DNA of 10,096 bases from Lachnospiraceae bacterium (lineage in GTDB: Bacteria > Bacillota > Clostridia > Lachnospirales > Lachnospiraceae): NCBI GenBank assembly GCA_900751785.1, contig CAADSM010000161.1, positions 1 to 10,096 on the forward strand, read 5' to 3'. This document shows positions 1-5,609 of this stretch, in pieces. The notes beneath the pieces were generated by a model. That model did no database searches and was not told the DNA's origin. It worked only from the letters and a program-made list of their open reading frames with translations. Made by a program: the position numbers and the translations under genes. How positions within the stretch are numbered: position 1 is the stretch's first letter; every line of letters starts with the position of its first letter.

Positions 1-10
1 CAGCTTGTAT

Positions 11-39
11 AGGTTATCACATCAGCAAGGCGTTGTCAA
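11..39 (-). promoter_or_regulatory. Second leftward promoter-like site P2, similar to P1
   Basis: On the minus strand TTGACA (34-39) is followed by 17 bases and TAACCT (11-16), a poor -10 with 3 of 6 matches. The neighbourhood resembles P1: an A-rich tract with an AACAG motif upstream, the shared 7-mer TTGACAA, and the shared GTGATAA at the end of the spacer. It probably serves a gene beyond the left edge. The weak -10 makes activity uncertain. Confidence 0.4.
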
Positions 40-176
40 CAGTTTTTTTCATCTGTTTTTTCAGCGCTTCCGGCTCCTCTTCTTCCGCTTCCATGCCCCC
101 GGCTGTTCCGCCTCCGCGTCTCCGGCTGGCCTGATTCTCTGTGGCTTTTAAGGCCCCGTCATCAGCGACAGGTGCT

Positions 177-205
177 ATCTTATCACTGCGAGAGGGAATT
201 GTCAA
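177..205 (-). promoter_or_regulatory. Leftward sigma-A promoter P1
   Basis: On the minus strand a perfect -35 TTGACA (200-205) is followed by a 17-base spacer and a -10 TAAGAT (177-182). It fires leftward, away from the XRE gene, towards a gene beyond the left edge. Its spacer contains most of one arm of a 12-bp inverted repeat (191-202), and its -10 lies inside a TTATCACTG repeat, so a protein bound there could control it. That regulation is inferred. Confidence 0.6.
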
Positions 206-265
206 TGTTTTTTCTGTTTTTTATTTATTTCAGACAATTCACACAATTCCCTCTTTATCACTGTG
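180..265. repeat. 64-bp inverted-repeat unit flanked by 11-bp direct repeats
   Basis: AGAGGGAATTGT (191-202) and its exact reverse complement ACAATTCCCTCT (243-254) bound a 64-bp AT-rich unit. Immediately outside are TTATCACTGCG (180-190) and TTATCACTGTG (255-265), direct repeats with one mismatch. Inverted ends within direct repeats are the geometry of a small insertion with target duplication. The unit is very short and overlaps promoter P1, so a compound operator is equally possible. No coding sequence is inside it. Confidence 0.55.
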
Positions 266-316
266 AAAACTGCAATCATCACGATTCCTTTATCAGGTCT
301 GGGAACCTTCTTCGAT

Positions 317-1099
317 TCAATACTTTTTTGCCGCAATATATAATGGAATAAACAGCGATGCCAAACATAGGATCAGCATTATCCTTTCCAATAAGATCAT
401 AGTTTCCGGCTCCAGAGGCAGCATCGCTCCTTCGAAAACCGCCAGGGGAACTGCCACCATAGCGGCTGCCAGCCAGATCCTTATGTATTTTATAATATGA
501 GGCCAGTTGCTGTTATTGAATCCGACTCCCGGAAGATTCAGGCGGAACACTCCGTCACTGTAAGCGTTGATCTTATTCTCATCATAATAAGAAGGCAGCT
601 TCTCTTTTACAAAAAACCAGAAATAAACTCCGAACCCAAAGAGCAGCCCTTCTGTGATCAGCATCCCGCGAAAATCAGAAAAAACATTTCTCATTCCAGC
701 CCCTGCAAGGAACCACATCACTGCCGTCATCTCTATTATAGTAAATAGTGCGCACGCGCTGAATGCCAAAAGACGTTTTCTCCTGCGCTCCATGCTTTTC
801 TCCGGAGTATCTTCCGACAATGCCAGCGCTTTCTTAACGATGTTCTCGACTTCCTCCGTTTTTATCTCCGAAGCCTGATCCATCCTCTTCCCTTCCAGCA
901 GCTCCGTAACAGAAACGTCCAGTATCTCAGCAAGAGGCACCAGCAGGGAAATGTCTGGCATGCTCAATCCTCTCTCCCATTTGCTTACCGCCTTATCTGA
1001 AATGAAGAGCTTTTCTGCGAGCTCTCTCTGCGTAAATCCTTTCGCCCTCCTCTGCTCAGCGAGAAAAATGCCGAATGTCTTCTTGTCAATTTCAAACAT
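317..1099 (-). CDS. XRE-family HTH regulator with four-helix membrane domain
   Basis: A 260-residue predicted membrane-tethered transcription regulator. Residues about 8-62 form a Cro/C1-type helix-turn-helix; the segment running through the TQRELAEKL and SDKAVSKWERG motifs is diagnostic of the XRE family. A charged linker (about 70-108) leads to four hydrophobic segments at about 110-132, 145-164, 206-227 and 236-256, so the C-terminal half should sit in the membrane with the DNA-binding domain in the cytoplasm. The ATG follows AGGAGG with about 10 bases spacing, which supports this start. The gene is divergent from the ABC-F gene across a 151-bp gap, so it may control itself or that neighbour. 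XRE-membrane proteins of this layout are common in Clostridia and usually have no assigned signal. The target and ligand cannot be read from the sequence. Confidence 0.85.
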   Translation of the reverse strand: MFEIDKKTFGIFLAEQRRAKGFTQRELAEKLFISDKAVSKWERGLSMPDISLLVPLAEILDVSVTELLEGKRMDQASEIKTEEVENIVKKALALSEDTPEKSMERRRKRLLAFSACALFTIIEMTAVMWFLAGAGMRNVFSDFRGMLITEGLLFGFGVYFWFFVKEKLPSYYDENKINAYSDGVFRLNLPGVGFNNSNWPHIIKYIRIWLAAAMVAVPLAVFEGAMLPLEPETMILLERIMLILCLASLFIPLYIAAKKY

Positions 1100-1131
1100 G
1101 CTCTCACTTCCTCCTTCCTGTGTCTCCTGAT

Positions 1132-1160
1132 ATTTTAGCTCTGTGGCGCCCGTTCAGCAA
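1132..1160 (-). promoter_or_regulatory. Probable promoter of the XRE regulator
   Basis: On the minus strand -35 TTGCTG (1155-1160, 3 of 6 matches) is followed by a 17-base spacer and -10 TAAAAT (1132-1137). It would give a short leader of about 25 bases before the XRE start. The -35 is weak, which could suit a regulated or autoregulated promoter. Confidence 0.45.
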
Positions 1161-1191
1161 CCGACTGGCAGTAGAATCCGCATATTTTATG

Positions 1192-1220
1192 GTGACAACA
1201 CCAGTTTTTTCGTGTAGAAT
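1192..1220 (+). promoter_or_regulatory. Promoter of the ABC-F gene
   Basis: -35 GTGACA (1192-1197), exactly 17 bases, then -10 TAGAAT (1215-1220). Transcription should start near 1227, leaving a leader of only about 24 bases. AAGGAG (1239-1244) lies 6 bases before the ATG. The short leader leaves no room for the attenuator found upstream of many antibiotic-inducible ABC-F genes. Confidence 0.7.
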
Positions 1221-1250
1221 GAGAACGAATTTTTACACAAGGAGATTATT

Positions 1251-2807
1251 ATGAGCATTCTGACTGTAGAACATCTGACTCACGGCTTCGGTGACAGAGC
1301 CATTTTCTCGGACGTCTCTTTCCGTCTGCTGCGCGGCGAGCACATCGGGCTTGTGGGCGCAAACGGCGAGGGCAAGTCCACGTTCTTCAATATTGTAACA
1401 GGACATCTCACGCCGGACGAGGGAAAGATCGAGTGGGCGAAAAATGTCCGCATCGGTTATCTGGATCAGCACACAGTCCTGGAAAAAGGAATGACGATAC
1501 GCGATGTGCTGAAATCCGCTTTTGCATGGCTCTTTGAACTGGAGCAGAAAATGAACGATATCTGCGACCAGCTCGGAAGCGCTTCCGAGGACGAGATGGA
1601 AAGCATGATGGAAGAGCTGGGCACGATACAGGATACACTGACGATGCACGATTTCTATATTATTGATGCTAAAGTAGAAGAGGTTGCCCGCGCCCTCGGT
1701 CTTCTCGACATTGGTCTTGAGAAAGATGTCACGGATCTGAGCGGCGGACAGAGGACGAAGGTCCTGCTCGGGAAGCTGCTTCTCGAAAAACCTGACATCC
1801 TCCTGCTGGACGAGCCCACCAACTATCTGGATGAGGAACATATCGCCTGGCTGAAGCGCTATCTCCAGGAATATGAGAGCGCTTTTATCCTGATCTCTCA
1901 CGACATTCCGTTTTTAAATGATGTGGTGAACATCATCTACCATATGGAAAACCTGGCGCTGGACCGCTACGTCGGGGATTATACGCATTTTGAGGAAGTT
2001 TATGCGGTCAAAAAGGCACAACTGGAGGCAGCCTACCGCCGCCAGCAGCAGGAGATCAGTGAGCTGAAGGACTTTGTCGCAAGAAATAAGGCCCGCGTCG
2101 CCACAAGAAATATGGCAATGTCCCGCCAGAAAAAGCTGGACAAGATGGAAGTGATCGAGCTTGCCGCTGAGCGCCCCAAACCGCAGTTTCATTTTAAATA
2201 CGGGAAAACTCCGGGACGCTTCCTCTTCGAGACAAAAGATCTGGTCATCGGATATGACGAGCCTCTCTCGAAGCCGATCACGGTTTCAATGGAACGAGGA
2301 CAGAAGATCGCGCTCGTCGGAGCCAACGGTATCGGCAAGACCACACTCTTAAAGAGCATCCTCGGGCTGATCCCTGCTCTGGAAGGCACCTGTGAGCTGG
2401 GAGAAAATCTGCAGATTGGATATTTTGAGCAGGAGGTAAAGGGCGTCAATACGAACACCTGCATCGAGGAGCTGTGGCAAGAGTTCCCCTCCTTTACCCA
2501 GTATGAAGTGCGCTCCGCTCTTGCGAAATGCGGACTCACCACGAAGCACATCGAAAGCCAGGTCCGTGTCCTAAGCGGCGGCGAGCAGGCAAAGGTCCGT
2601 CTCTGCAAGCTGATCAACCGAGAGACAAACATCCTTCTGCTGGACGAGCCTACCAACCACCTCGATGTGGATGCAAAGGATTCTCTGAAACAGGCACTGA
2701 CCGAGTACCGAGGAAGCGTGCTCCTCATCTGCCATGAACCGGAGTTCTATCGGGATATTGTCTCGGAGGTGTGGGACTGCACCAAGTGGACGACAAAAAT
2801 AATATGA
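1251..2807 (+). CDS. ABC-F family ATP-binding protein (YkpA/YbiT-like)
   Basis: A 518-residue soluble protein with two ABC ATPase domains and no membrane segment, the ABC-F layout. ABC-F proteins bind the ribosome near the E site and act in translation, and some protect against antibiotics. Domain 1 has Walker A GANGEGKST (36-44), an arm insertion (about 85-140), signature LSGGQ (163-167), Walker B ILLLDEP (183-189, catalytic Glu188) and a SHD H-loop (216-218). A basic inter-domain linker covers about 235-320. Domain 2 has GANGIGKTT (357-365), LSGGEQ (441-446), ILLLDEP (461-467, Glu466) and a His at 495. Both sites look intact. The linker is fairly short and there is no long C-terminal tail or leader attenuator, so I lean to a housekeeping translation factor of the YkpA/YbiT type over a dedicated resistance protein. 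That subgroup call is inference; ABC-F membership is firm. Confidence 0.93.
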   Translation: MSILTVEHLTHGFGDRAIFSDVSFRLLRGEHIGLVGANGEGKSTFFNIVTGHLTPDEGKIEWAKNVRIGYLDQHTVLEKGMTIRDVLKSAFAWLFELEQKMNDICDQLGSASEDEMESMMEELGTIQDTLTMHDFYIIDAKVEEVARALGLLDIGLEKDVTDLSGGQRTKVLLGKLLLEKPDILLLDEPTNYLDEEHIAWLKRYLQEYESAFILISHDIPFLNDVVNIIYHMENLALDRYVGDYTHFEEVYAVKKAQLEAAYRRQQQEISELKDFVARNKARVATRNMAMSRQKKLDKMEVIELAAERPKPQFHFKYGKTPGRFLFETKDLVIGYDEPLSKPITVSMERGQKIALVGANGIGKTTLLKSILGLIPALEGTCELGENLQIGYFEQEVKGVNTNTCIEELWQEFPSFTQYEVRSALAKCGLTTKHIESQVRVLSGGEQAKVRLCKLINRETNILLLDEPTNHLDVDAKDSLKQALTEYRGSVLLICHEPEFYRDIVSEVWDCTKWTTKII

Positions 2808-2809
2808 CA

Positions 2810-2836
2810 GCGGGGTTACTCCCCCTTTTGCCCCGC
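2810..2836 (+). terminator. Weak hairpin after the ABC-F gene
   Basis: GCGGGG (2810-2815) and CCCCGC (2831-2836) can pair around a 15-base loop just after the stop codon. No U-tract follows directly, so it would be an inefficient intrinsic terminator. Confidence 0.3.
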
Positions 2837-2851
2837 ATTACAGCAGATCCT

Positions 2852-2880
2852 TTGATAAATTTTTCAGTTTCTATTATAAC
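2852..2880 (+). promoter_or_regulatory. Promoter of the small acetyltransferase gene
   Basis: -35 TTGATA (2852-2857), a 17-base spacer, then -10 TATAAC (2875-2880). It gives the acetyltransferase gene its own transcription start about 50 bases upstream of the ATG, separate from the ABC-F gene. Confidence 0.6.
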
Positions 2881-2935
2881 ATTTTAATACGCAAGAGTTT
2901 TTAAGTTCAATATACAAAAGAAAGGAAGGATAACT

Positions 2936-3214
2936 ATGGACTTCACACGTAAGGAAAATCAGATCGCACTTTTCTCAGAAACCGGCTCGCTTCTCGCAGA
3001 AGTCACATTTCCCTACACAGATGAAACCCAAAGCACCGTAGAAGTGGACCACACATTTGTAGACACTTCTCTCCGCGGACAGGGGATCGCAGGGAAACTG
3101 ATGAGTGAACTCACGGATGAACTTGAGAAGAGAGGCCTAAGGGCAGTTCCCACATGCTCCTACGCTGTCAGCTGGTTTGAGAAGCACCCGGAATACGCCC
3201 ATCTTGTTAAATAA
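2936..3214 (+). CDS. Small GNAT-like N-acetyltransferase (YjdJ/NATD1 type)
   Basis: A 92-residue protein matching the short single-domain GNAT-like family that includes bacterial YjdJ and human NATD1 (Pfam Acetyltransf_CG, PF14542). The family usually has about 90-100 residues, so it looks full length. It shows the acetyl-CoA pyrophosphate-binding turn in VDTSLRGQGIAGKLM (42-56), preceded by a VDHTFV strand (37-42). The C-terminal CSYAVSWFEKHPEY (74-87) carries the conserved Cys and the HP pair typical of the family. GGAAGGA (2924-2930) lies 5 bases before the ATG. It should bind acetyl-CoA in the cytoplasm; the acceptor substrate is unknown for most members. It has its own promoter, and the hairpin cluster follows. 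Family assignment is confident, function is not. Confidence 0.87.
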   Translation: MDFTRKENQIALFSETGSLLAEVTFPYTDETQSTVEVDHTFVDTSLRGQGIAGKLMSELTDELEKRGLRAVPTCSYAVSWFEKHPEYAHLVK

Positions 3215-3240
3215 AGGCAATGCCGATCAAGCTCCGAATA

Positions 3241-3362
3241 AAGAGTTCCGCTTGCGGAACTCTTGCGCCGAGCGCGGTCGCTTTAGCGACAAATTTCCCC
3301 TTTGCGCGAGTGCGCATCCCGCGGAGCGTTTTGTTTCATAGGGAACGAAGTTTCCTATGAAA
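3241..3362. repeat. Cluster of tandem palindromes (REP/BIME-like)
   Basis: Five small-loop hairpins follow one another: 3241-3264 (11-bp perfect stem, TT between arms), 3265-3275 (GCGC/GCGC), 3277-3290 (GTCGCT/AGCGAC, TT between arms), 3303-3316 (TGCGC/GCGCA) and 3334-3362 (13-bp stem with one G-U pair, loop GAA). The compound layout in an intergenic gap between convergent genes resembles repetitive extragenic palindromes. Whether it recurs elsewhere in the genome cannot be seen from one window. Confidence 0.6.
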
Positions 3363-3366
3363 TAAA

Positions 3367-3422
3367 AAGGACTGCGGTATATGACTACGCTCCCGAAAAG
3401 CTCATCATATACAGCAGTCCTT
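3367..3422 (-). terminator. Terminator of malic enzyme, probably bidirectional
   Basis: AAGGACTGC (3367-3375) pairs with GCAGTCCTT (3414-3422), and GTATATGA (3377-3384) pairs with TCATATAC (3405-3412), with one internal mismatch and a loop of about 20 bases. Read leftward it ends in CCTTTTTATTT, a good U-tract 40 bases after the malic enzyme stop. Read rightward the trailing sequence CTTTATTATTT is weaker but could stop the acetyltransferase transcript. Confidence 0.75.
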
Positions 3423-3461
3423 CTTTATTATTTCTTAAATTTATCCCGATCCTGATTTATC

Positions 3462-4646
3462 TTAATCCTGCTTCTGGATCCTTGCCACGCCGCTCTTGAT
3501 CGCTGCCTCAGCAGTTGCTTTCGCCACAGCGTCCTTTACACGCGGATCAAATGCTGCCGGCAGGATGTAATCCGGATTCAGCTCCTCATCGCTTACCAGT
3601 CCTGCGATCGCATATGCCGCCGCAACCTTCATCTCATCATTGATGTCAGATGCACGCACGTCCAGAGCTCCTCGGAAGATTCCCGGGAAGCACAGCACGT
3701 TGTTCACCTGGTTCGGGAAGTCCGAACGTCCGGTGGAAACGACCGCCGCTCCTGCTGCCTTTGCCTCGTCCGGGAAGATCTCCGGCGTCGGGTTAGCGCA
3801 CGCGAAAATGATCGGATCCTTCGCCATGCTGCGGACCATATCCTGTGTCAGTGTTCCAGGTGCGGAAACTCCGATAAATACATCGGCGCCTTTGACCACC
3901 TCTGCAAGCGTTCCCTTTTCATGATTGAAGTTCGTGATCTTCGCCATCTCTTCCTTGATCGGATTGAGACCTTCGCGGCCTTCATAGATAGCGCCCCTGC
4001 GGTCTGTCATGATGACATTCTTAAGTCCCATAGACATCAGAAGCCTGATGATAGCAATTCCTGCTGCTCCTGCTCCGGAAGTCACGATCTTGATATCTTC
4101 AATTTTCTTTCCGACTAATTTCAATGCATTGATCATTCCTGCCAGAGTGATCACAGCTGTTCCGTGCTGGTCATCGTGGAATACCGGGATATCACAGCAC
4201 TCCTTCAGGCGCTTCTCAATCTCGAAGCATCTCGGTGCAGAGATGTCCTCCAGGTTGATCCCGCCGAAGCTTCCAGCGAGAAGGCTTACTGTCTTAACGA
4301 TATCATCGACATCCTTGCTCCTCACACAGAGCGGGATTGCATCCACACCGCCAAACTCCTTGAACAGCACACATTTTCCTTCCATGACCGGCATTCCTGC
4401 TTCCGGCCCGATATCGCCGAGTCCCAGCACTGCCGTTCCATCTGTAACAACTGCCACCGTATTCCAGCGTCTCGTCAGCTCAAAGCTCTTGCTGACGTCC
4501 TTCTGGATCTCCAGGCACGGCTGAGCTACTCCCGGTGTGTAGGCAAGGCTCAGCGCCTCTTTTGTATCCACCGCCGCACGGCTGGTGACTTCGATTTTCC
4601 CCTTCAGTTCATAATGCATCTTCAATGATTCTTTTGCATAGTCCAT
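3462..4646 (-). CDS. Malic enzyme, NAD(P)-dependent, decarboxylating
   Basis: A 394-residue cytoplasmic enzyme that oxidatively decarboxylates malate to pyruvate, CO2 and NAD(P)H. It is the short bacterial form without the phosphotransacetylase-like tail. The N-terminal malic domain (about 15-150) has the catalytic Tyr36 in YTPGVA, the general-base Lys91 in EGKCVLFK, and metal ligands Glu133-Asp134 (NLEDISAPRCFEIE) and Asp159 (FHDDQHGT). The NAD-binding domain follows with GAGAAG (191-196), ANPTPEI (284-290) and TGRSDFPNQVNN (306-317). The acidic Asp215 after the second strand would favour NAD, but this alone does not settle NAD versus NADP. AGGAGG lies upstream of the ATG at normal spacing. 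It has its own promoter and terminator and appears to be a single-gene unit. It supplies pyruvate and reducing power in fermentative metabolism. Confidence 0.95.
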   Translation of the reverse strand: MDYAKESLKMHYELKGKIEVTSRAAVDTKEALSLAYTPGVAQPCLEIQKDVSKSFELTRRWNTVAVVTDGTAVLGLGDIGPEAGMPVMEGKCVLFKEFGGVDAIPLCVRSKDVDDIVKTVSLLAGSFGGINLEDISAPRCFEIEKRLKECCDIPVFHDDQHGTAVITLAGMINALKLVGKKIEDIKIVTSGAGAAGIAIIRLLMSMGLKNVIMTDRRGAIYEGREGLNPIKEEMAKITNFNHEKGTLAEVVKGADVFIGVSAPGTLTQDMVRSMAKDPIIFACANPTPEIFPDEAKAAGAAVVSTGRSDFPNQVNNVLCFPGIFRGALDVRASDINDEMKVAAAYAIAGLVSDEELNPDYILPAAFDPRVKDAVAKATAEAAIKSGVARIQKQD

Positions 4647-4785
4647 TTCGTTTCTCCTCCTGTTTGCAAATCATCGTTTTCTGTCATTTTTTTGAAGCAC
4701 GCAGAATGCGATCCGCTCCGCGCATCACGGAAAGGTACTTTTTTATGATGATCACCTTTTCAGGTGCATTTGTATGCTCCATCAT
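4647..4785 (-). promoter_or_regulatory. Structured 5' leader of malic enzyme mRNA
   Basis: The leader is about 130 bases, long for a gene with an ordinary ribosome site. Near its 5' end CACCT and AGGTG pair around a GAAA tetraloop (4753-4766 in plus coordinates), with an outer ATGATG/CATCAT pairing (4745-4750 and 4780-4785). A GGAG followed by ATG opens a five-codon frame (Met-His-Leu-Lys-Arg-stop) over that hairpin. No known riboswitch consensus is recognised and no terminator hairpin lies before the start, so regulation is only a possibility. Confidence 0.3.
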
Positions 4786-4786
4786 C

Positions 4787-4814
4787 ATTATACGGGTTTT
4801 TTGCGAATTGTACA
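4787..4814 (-). promoter_or_regulatory. Promoter of malic enzyme
   Basis: On the minus strand a perfect -10 TATAAT (4787-4792) is preceded by 16 bases and -35 TGTACA (4809-4814, 4 of 6 matches). Transcription should start near 4780, about 130 bases before the ATG. The -35 sits only 27 bases beyond the phosphatase stop codon. Confidence 0.6.
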
Positions 4815-4867
4815 TCGATTTTTTTAATCAATCCGAGGATTTAAAAGGAAAATTTTTTCAATTCGCA
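4802..4867. repeat. 9-bp inverted repeat spanning phosphatase stop and malic enzyme -35
   Basis: TGCGAATTG (4802-4810) is the exact reverse complement of CAATTCGCA (4859-4867), with 48 bases between. One arm is in the last codons of the phosphatase and the other overlaps the malic enzyme -35. It could fold the phosphatase mRNA 3' end or be an operator. No U-tract follows in either direction, so it is not a standard terminator. Confidence 0.35.
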
Positions 4868-5380
4868 GTTTCTAATCCCAAACTTTGCAAATTCCTCATT
4901 GGTCATATCCGCAAAATAGGACTGTACCGCCCTCGCTACTCCGTTGTGGGCCACGAGAAGATATATCTTCTCATCCGCCTCTTTCCGGATCTCATCCAGC
5001 AGATCGTAGATCCTGTGGCAGAACCTGAGCATAGACTCACCGCCCTCATAACTGTCGGCAAAACGCTCCTTCGCACGGCCGAACTCCTCTCCGTCCCGCG
5101 GCGTCCCTTCATATTTTCCAAAATTCTGCTCCTTCAGGCGCTGCTCGACGCGCATGGGGACACCGGTGATCTCCGAGATGTGCCTCGCAGTCTCCGCGGC
5201 GCGCACCAGAGGCGAGCAGATGACCTCATCGATGCGCAGTCCTTCTTCCAGTATCCGCTGCCCAAGCTCTTCTGCCTGCCGGTGCCCTTTTTCCGTCAGC
5301 TCGATGTCTGTTGCCCCGCAAATCTTATTCTCCACATTCCAGACCGTCTGCCCGTGCCGTGTAAAGTAAATGTATCCCAT
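4841..5380 (-). CDS. Histidine phosphatase family protein (phosphoglycerate-mutase-like)
   Basis: A 179-residue cytoplasmic member of the histidine phosphatase superfamily. The RHG motif at residues 8-10 (TRHGQT) carries the phospho-accepting His9. Arg60 in SPLVRAAETA, Glu84 in RLKEQNFGKYEG and His145 in VAHNG complete the catalytic pocket. The open frame extends upstream to 5554, but the start at 5380 is preferred: GGGAGG lies about 8 bases before it, the RHG motif then falls at the usual place, and the promoter lies inside the longer reading. Relatives act on phosphosugars, alpha-ribazole phosphate, acyl phosphates and other phosphomonoesters, and substrate cannot be assigned by motif. No cobalamin genes are nearby, which gives no support for CobC. 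It is upstream of and co-directional with malic enzyme, but that gene has its own promoter. Confidence 0.9.
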   Translation of the reverse strand: MGYIYFTRHGQTVWNVENKICGATDIELTEKGHRQAEELGQRILEEGLRIDEVICSPLVRAAETARHISEITGVPMRVEQRLKEQNFGKYEGTPRDGEEFGRAKERFADSYEGGESMLRFCHRIYDLLDEIRKEADEKIYLLVAHNGVARAVQSYFADMTNEEFAKFGIRNCELKKFSF

Positions 5381-5429
5381 CTTTCGTCCTCCCTGTTGTA
5401 TACGTTTTATCTTCCTTCTTCTTTCCGTC

Positions 5430-5470
5430 CGCACATGCTGTGCGCTCTGCCGGGAATCCAGCTCCCGGCA
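5430..5470 (-). promoter_or_regulatory. Two hairpins in the phosphatase 5' leader
   Basis: In the leader TGCCGGGA pairs with TCCCGGCA (5463-5470 with 5448-5455 in plus coordinates, 7-base loop), followed by CGCACA pairing with TGTGCG (5439-5444 with 5430-5435, 3-base loop). Neither has a U-tract, so they are not terminators. They may stabilise the mRNA; no known regulatory RNA is recognised. Confidence 0.35.
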
Positions 5471-5489
5471 TCTGCCTGAACTGTAGTCC

Positions 5490-5518
5490 ATTTTATTTCC
5501 CCTGCCAGCCAATGTCAA
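5490..5518 (-). promoter_or_regulatory. Promoter of the histidine phosphatase
   Basis: On the minus strand a perfect -35 TTGACA (5513-5518), a 17-base spacer, then -10 TAAAAT (5490-5495). Transcription should start near 5483, giving a leader of about 100 bases. This placement rules out translation start codons upstream of about 5483. Confidence 0.75.
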
Positions 5519-5537
5519 TAAATACTCCTTTAATGAC

Positions 5538-5565
5538 TTTTCAAAAGCATCCAAACGGATATAAT
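5538..5565 (+). promoter_or_regulatory. Promoter of the GH123-like gene
   Basis: A perfect -10 TATAAT (5560-5565) is preceded by 16 bases and a weak -35 TTTTCA (5538-5543, 4 of 6). It is back to back with the phosphatase promoter: the two -35 boxes are about 20 bases apart. A weak -35 could mean an activator is needed, which is inference. Confidence 0.55.
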
Positions 5566-5609
5566 GGTAATCAGGCAGACGATCCGTCCGCCGAGAAAGG
5601 AGATTTCAA

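Larger units (their letters stand above)
1..316. other. Gene-free regulatory stretch left of the XRE gene
   Basis: No gene is supported here. A minus-strand open frame of 62 codons (17-205) exists, but its TTG start is the -35 box of P1, so it cannot be translated from a P1 transcript at that start. A shorter reading from the ATG near base 94, giving about 25 mostly Glu/Lys residues, has only a poor ribosome site. The stretch is a GC-rich block (about 60-175) between two similar promoters, then an AT-rich repeat unit. No clear terminator follows the XRE stop codon. Confidence 0.5.

Noticed and set aside
17..205. 62-codon minus-strand frame rich in Glu, Lys and Arg
   Set aside because: Its TTG start is the -35 box of promoter P1, it lacks a ribosome site there, and the composition looks like GC-rich non-coding DNA.
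1233..1901. 222-codon minus-strand frame
   Set aside because: It lies antisense within the intact ABC-F gene, has no recognisable domain, and overlaps that gene's promoter-proximal end.
2189..2728. 179-codon minus-strand frame
   Set aside because: It is antisense to the second ATPase domain of the ABC-F gene, with Arg/Ser-rich low-complexity translation.
3241..3422. CRISPR array
   Set aside because: The hairpins differ in sequence and length, there are no repeated units with unique spacers, and no cas genes are present.
4625..5479. 284-codon plus-strand frame
   Set aside because: It runs antisense to the phosphatase gene, whose catalytic motifs are complete, and has no family signature or good ribosome site.
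5381..5554. 58-residue N-terminal extension of the histidine phosphatase
   Set aside because: The strong promoter at 5490-5518 lies within it, the extension is basic and low in pattern, and a good ribosome site supports the start at 5380.
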